From Rhabdaerophilum calidifontis (GTDB lineage: Bacteria > Pseudomonadota > Alphaproteobacteria > Rhizobiales > Beijerinckiaceae): a DNA stretch of 64,000 bases. The position numbers were made by a program, and so were the translations under genes. This document shows positions 61,109 to 64,000 of this stretch, in pieces (within the stretch, counting starts at the first letter, position 1; each line of letters opens with the position of its first letter). The notes below the pieces were generated by a model. That model made no database searches and had not been told where the DNA came from. It was given only the letters and a program-made list of their open reading frames with translations. The stretch is taken from NCBI RefSeq assembly GCF_008641065.1, contig NZ_VTRS01000002.1:124001-188000 (forward strand), written 5' to 3'.

Positions 61109-62431
61109 ATGACCCTCACCCGCAGAACCGCCCTCGGCGCGGCCTTCGCCGCCTCGCTGCTCGGCGGCGCCGCCCTCGCGCAGGCGCCGACCGAGATCGA
61201 GCTTTTCTTCCCCGTTCCGGTCGATGGCCAGCTCGCCCGCGACATGAACGCGATGATCAAGGAGTTCAACGACAAGCACCCCGCCATCAAGGCGACGGCG
61301 GTGTTCACCGGCTCCTATGACGAGACGCTGATCAAGACCCGCGCCGCGATGAAGGCCGGCAAGCCGCCGGCGGCCGTGATCATGAGCGCGAATTTCATCA
61401 CCGACCTGAAGATCGAGAACGAGGTTTCGAGCCTCGACGCGCTGATCGCCAAGGACGGCTCGACCAACGAGAAGTTCATGGGCCAGTTCTGGCCGGCCCT
61501 GCGCGGCAACGCCGTGCTCGACGGATCGGTCTACGCGGTGCCGTTCCACAATTCGACCCCGCTCCTTTACATCAACGCCGACCATTTCAAGGAAGCCGGC
61601 CTTGACCCGAAGAAGCCGCCGCAGACCTGGGGCGAACTGGTCGAGACCGCCAAGAAGCTCACGAAGCGCGAGGGCGACAAGGTGACGCGCTGGGGTCTCT
61701 CGATCCCCGGCAATTACGATTACCTCGGCTGGATGGTCACCGCGCTGACGATGTCGAATGGCGGCCGCTACTACAACGAGGATTTCGCCGGCGAGGTCTA
61801 TTACGACACGCCCTCGATGCTCGGTGCCGTGACCTTCTGGAATGATCTCATCCAGAAGCACAAGGTCACGCCCGGCGGCGTCGTCGCGGGTCCCGCGGTC
61901 ACCACCTCGTTCCTCGCCGGCCAGTCGGCGATGATGCTCCTCTCGACCGGCTCGCTGACCCATGTGCTGAACAACGCCAAGTTCCCGGTCGAGGTCGGCT
62001 TCGTGCCGAAGAATGTCCGCAATGCGGTGGCGATCGGCGGCGCGTCGCTGATCATCCCGGCCGGCGTCGAGGGGGCGCGGCGTGACGCGGCCTGGACCAT
62101 GATCAAGTGGATGACCGGCCCCGAGAAGAGCGGCTGGTGGAGCCGCGCGACGGGTTATTTCGCGCCGAACATGGCGGCCTACGACACCGCCGAGATGAAG
62201 GAATATCTCGCCAAGCGGCCGCAGGCGCAGGTGGCGGTCAACCAGCTTGTCCATGCCCGGCCGTGGTTCGCGACCTTCAAGACCGTGCCCGTGCGCAAGG
62301 CGCTGGAGGATGAGGTTCAGGCCGTGCTTTCGGGCAAGAAGTCGCCGAAGGAAGCGCTCGTCGCCGCGCAGAAGGCTGCCGACGAGATCCTCGCGCCCTT
62401 CAACAAGGAGACATCGCTCCGGAATTTCTAA
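61109..62431 (+). CDS. ABC binding protein, UgpB-like (glycerol-3-phosphate or glycerophosphodiester)
   Basis: A 440-residue SBP family 1 protein. LTRRTALGAAFAASLLGGAA is a signal peptide with RR. IELFFPVPVDGQLARDMNAM opens the mature part. YAVPFHNSTPLLYINADHFK, where UgpB has LPFNSSTPVLYYN, and PQTWGELVETAKKLTKRE are UgpB-like. The ligand loops AMMLLSTGSLTHVLNNAKFP and TPGGVVAGPAVTTSFLAGQS fit. It is the last gene of the operon, followed by a strong terminator. Confidence 0.88.
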   Translation: MTLTRRTALGAAFAASLLGGAALAQAPTEIELFFPVPVDGQLARDMNAMIKEFNDKHPAIKATAVFTGSYDETLIKTRAAMKAGKPPAAVIMSANFITDLKIENEVSSLDALIAKDGSTNEKFMGQFWPALRGNAVLDGSVYAVPFHNSTPLLYINADHFKEAGLDPKKPPQTWGELVETAKKLTKREGDKVTRWGLSIPGNYDYLGWMVTALTMSNGGRYYNEDFAGEVYYDTPSMLGAVTFWNDLIQKHKVTPGGVVAGPAVTTSFLAGQSAMMLLSTGSLTHVLNNAKFPVEVGFVPKNVRNAVAIGGASLIIPAGVEGARRDAAWTMIKWMTGPEKSGWWSRATGYFAPNMAAYDTAEMKEYLAKRPQAQVAVNQLVHARPWFATFKTVPVRKALEDEVQAVLSGKKSPKEALVAAQKAADEILAPFNKETSLRNF

Positions 62432-62455
62432 CTCCCCTTTTCCGGGGCGATTCCT

Positions 62456-62485
62456 GGCCGCCGGCTCGTTCCGGCGGCCTTTTTT
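62456..62485 (+). terminator. Intrinsic terminator after the UgpB-like gene
   Basis: GGCCGCCGG and CCGGCGGCC pair perfectly (9 bp, 6-base loop) and are followed by six Ts. It ends the phosphoesterase-ugp operon; dinB converges from the other side. Confidence 0.92.
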
Positions 62486-62504
62486 GTCCGGCTGCCGGGC
62501 TTGC

Positions 62505-63626
62505 TCAGAAATCGAGCGCGAGCTGGCCGTTCGCCGGCGCCTCCGGCTCGCCCGCGCCGCCGAGCGTCGAGAGCGTGACGCCGAACAGCCGGAATCCGAG
62601 ATCGGTGGGGAAGAGCGGCGCGAGCAGCGCGTCCGTCAGCCAGACGAGTTCGGATTCCGAGCCGATCGGCACCGGCAGGGTGCGCGAGCGCGTGACGACG
62701 CGGAAATCGGCGTATTTCGCCTTGAGCGTGACGGTGCGGGCATGGATCCGGTTCCGGGTCGCCGCCGCCCAGACCTTGGCGGTGATCGGCCGCATTTCGG
62801 TGCGGGCATGGTCGAGCGCGAAGATATCCGTGAAGAATGTATCCTCCGCGCCGAGCGATTTGCGCACCCGGTCCGGCCGCACCGGACGCAGGTCGATCCC
62901 GCGCGCGATATCGTGGAAGAACCGGCCTGATTTGCCGAAATGCGTCTCGAGGACGGCAAGGGGGCAGGCGGCGAGATCGGCGCCGGTTGTGATGCCGAGC
63001 CGGTTCATCCGCGCCGCCGTCGCCGGGCCGACGCCGTGGAACTTCGCCACCGGCAGCGCCGCGACGAAGGCCGCGCCGAGGCGCGGCGGGATGACATGGA
63101 GCCCGTCCGGCTTGTTGTGCTCCGAGGCGAGCTTGGCGAGGAACTTGTTGTAGGAGATCCCGGCCGAGGCGGTGAGCCGCGTCTCGGCGCGGATGCGGGC
63201 GCGGATCTCCTCTGCGATCGCGGTGGCGCTCGGATGACCGCGCCGGTTGGCGGTGACGTCGAGATAGGCCTCGTCGAGGCTGAGCGGCTCGATGAGATCG
63301 GTGTAATCGGCGAAAATGGCGCGGATCTGCAGCGAAACGGCGCGGTAGACATCGAAGCGCGGCCTGACGAAGACGAGGTCTGGGCATCTGCGCCGCGCGG
63401 TCACCGCCGGCATCGCCGAGCGCACCCCGAAGCGGCGCGCCTCGTAGCTCGCCGCCGCGACGACGCCGCGCGGGGAATCGCCGCCCACCGCCACCGGAAG
63501 CCCGCAGAGCGCCGGATCGTCGCGCTGCTCGACTGCGGCGAAGAAGGCATCCATGTCGACATGGATGATCTTGCGGACCGTCGCCGCCGCGGGGTCGGGG
63601 ATCGTCTCGCTCTCGGCCATCATCAT
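62505..63626 (-). CDS. dinB: DNA polymerase IV (Y-family translesion polymerase)
   Basis: A 373-residue Y-family polymerase. KIIHVDMDAFFAAVEQRDDP is the palm with catalytic Asp, LIEPLSLDEAYLDVTANRRG the SLDEAYLD motif, and ASAGISYNKFLAKLASEHNK the thumb-linked motif. FHGVGPATAARMNRLGITTG is a helix-hairpin-helix. The C-terminal little-finger domain ends in the clamp-binding-like NGQLALDF (QLxLF type). The start is one of three consecutive ATGs, 63626 to 63620. Convergent with the binding-protein operon; no LexA box was seen upstream. Confidence 0.94.
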   Translation of the reverse strand: MMMAESETIPDPAAATVRKIIHVDMDAFFAAVEQRDDPALCGLPVAVGGDSPRGVVAAASYEARRFGVRSAMPAVTARRRCPDLVFVRPRFDVYRAVSLQIRAIFADYTDLIEPLSLDEAYLDVTANRRGHPSATAIAEEIRARIRAETRLTASAGISYNKFLAKLASEHNKPDGLHVIPPRLGAAFVAALPVAKFHGVGPATAARMNRLGITTGADLAACPLAVLETHFGKSGRFFHDIARGIDLRPVRPDRVRKSLGAEDTFFTDIFALDHARTEMRPITAKVWAAATRNRIHARTVTLKAKYADFRVVTRSRTLPVPIGSESELVWLTDALLAPLFPTDLGFRLFGVTLSTLGGAGEPEAPANGQLALDF

Positions 63627-63877
63627 CGCGGACCGGCCAGATCCGGCGCCGGGGTGTTCGGTGCTGCGGCATCAGGCACAGATATCGGCGTTCAGGCTTG
63701 CCGCCGGCGAAGCGGGGCGTCAAGCGCGCCGGCCCCCGGCGGGGGCCTGCCTGCGCCTCTGCTGCCGCATCCTGACAGGTTCTGCACGCCTGAGGGGCTG
63801 GACCCGTCGCGCGTCCCGACTAAGATTTCCCGACAGGACCCGATTCAGCCGCGGGTCACCCCTTCCCGGTGCCCGTC

Positions 63878-64000
63878 ATGCTCAGCGCGGTTTTCGCCCG
63901 CCTCCAGCGGCTTGTCGATCCGATCGTCCCGCCCGCCGGCACGCCGCCGCCGGCGCGGCTCTGGCCGTTCCTGGCGGCGCATCTCAAGGATGTGCGCGGC
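63878..64000 (+). CDS. ABC exporter, N-terminal fragment (runs off the window)
   Basis: Only 41 codons lie in the window. The reading starts MLSAVFARLQRLVDPIVPPA and continues GTPPPARLWPFLAAHLKDVR. This resembles the cytosolic leader of MsbA-like multidrug or lipid exporters in alphaproteobacteria, where a RLVDP-type segment precedes the first helix. Neither the membrane helices nor the nucleotide domain are visible, so the call rests on a short leader and is tentative. The ribosome site is poor. Confidence 0.45.
   Translation, partial: MLSAVFARLQRLVDPIVPPAGTPPPARLWPFLAAHLKDVRG

Noticed and set aside
1-64000. CRISPR arrays, insertion sequences, prophage genes, rRNA
   Set aside because: No regularly spaced repeats, transposase or integrase motifs, phage structural genes or rRNA signatures were seen.

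Overview
The window is GC-rich chromosomal DNA from a Gram-negative alphaproteobacterium. The codon usage, the poly-export/FadL outer-membrane proteins, the twin-arginine signal peptides and the gene order all fit. Two blocks resemble conserved alphaproteobacterial neighbourhoods: PaaI thioesterase-rplM-rpsI-argC, and phaC-alaC-hom-glpX-recJ. An order such as Hyphomicrobiales (Rhizobiales) or a neighbour is an inference from that synteny, not a proof. Most of the window is core metabolism. No prophage, insertion sequence or CRISPR array was seen.

Layout. 1-5.7 kb is the edge of an exopolysaccharide locus: a cut-off GT4 glycosyltransferase, a short Wza-type export lipoprotein, a Wzc/GumC-type co-polymerase with an eroded kinase domain, a CelD-like acetyltransferase and a polysaccharide deacetylase. 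5.7-17.6 kb holds DUF2842, heme A synthase, two tandem PLP sulfhydrylases (metY type), Hsp20, an AhpD-like protein divergent from its probable TetR regulator, a CoA-binding protein, a secreted histidine phosphatase, a chemotaxis receptor, a G3E GTPase behind a Zur-like box, and a crotonase. 17.2-24.9 kb has PaaI thioesterase, rplM-rpsI, a methyltransferase, argC, a PL5 (alginate lyase-like) protein, a FAH-family hydrolase and FadL. 25-38 kb has PHA synthase with a basic tail, alaC, telA, hom, a phytase-like esterase, glpX, recJ, an EamA permease and tRNA-Glu.

38.9-48.4 kb holds a ring-cleaving-dioxygenase-like VOC protein, a complete peptide-type ABC importer, and an IorAB-type molybdenum hydroxylase pair. 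48.4-62.4 kb is the most coherent accessory block. A leftward operon runs from a sugar-phosphate-isomerase-like TIM barrel through two paralogous binding proteins, two ATPases and two permeases to an alkaline-phosphatase-superfamily phosphodiesterase. It lies head to head with a rightward operon of a GpdQ/CpdA-like metallophosphoesterase and an UgpA-E-B-like importer that lacks its ATPase. I read the pair as a phosphodiester (glycerophosphodiester or sugar-phosphodiester) scavenging locus. The window ends with DNA polymerase IV and the start of an ABC exporter.

Several gene ends carry long GC-rich stem-loops without a T-tract, and some share a GCCGGGC core. Start codons were chosen from Shine-Dalgarno spacing. 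All functional calls are from reading motifs; no database search was possible.
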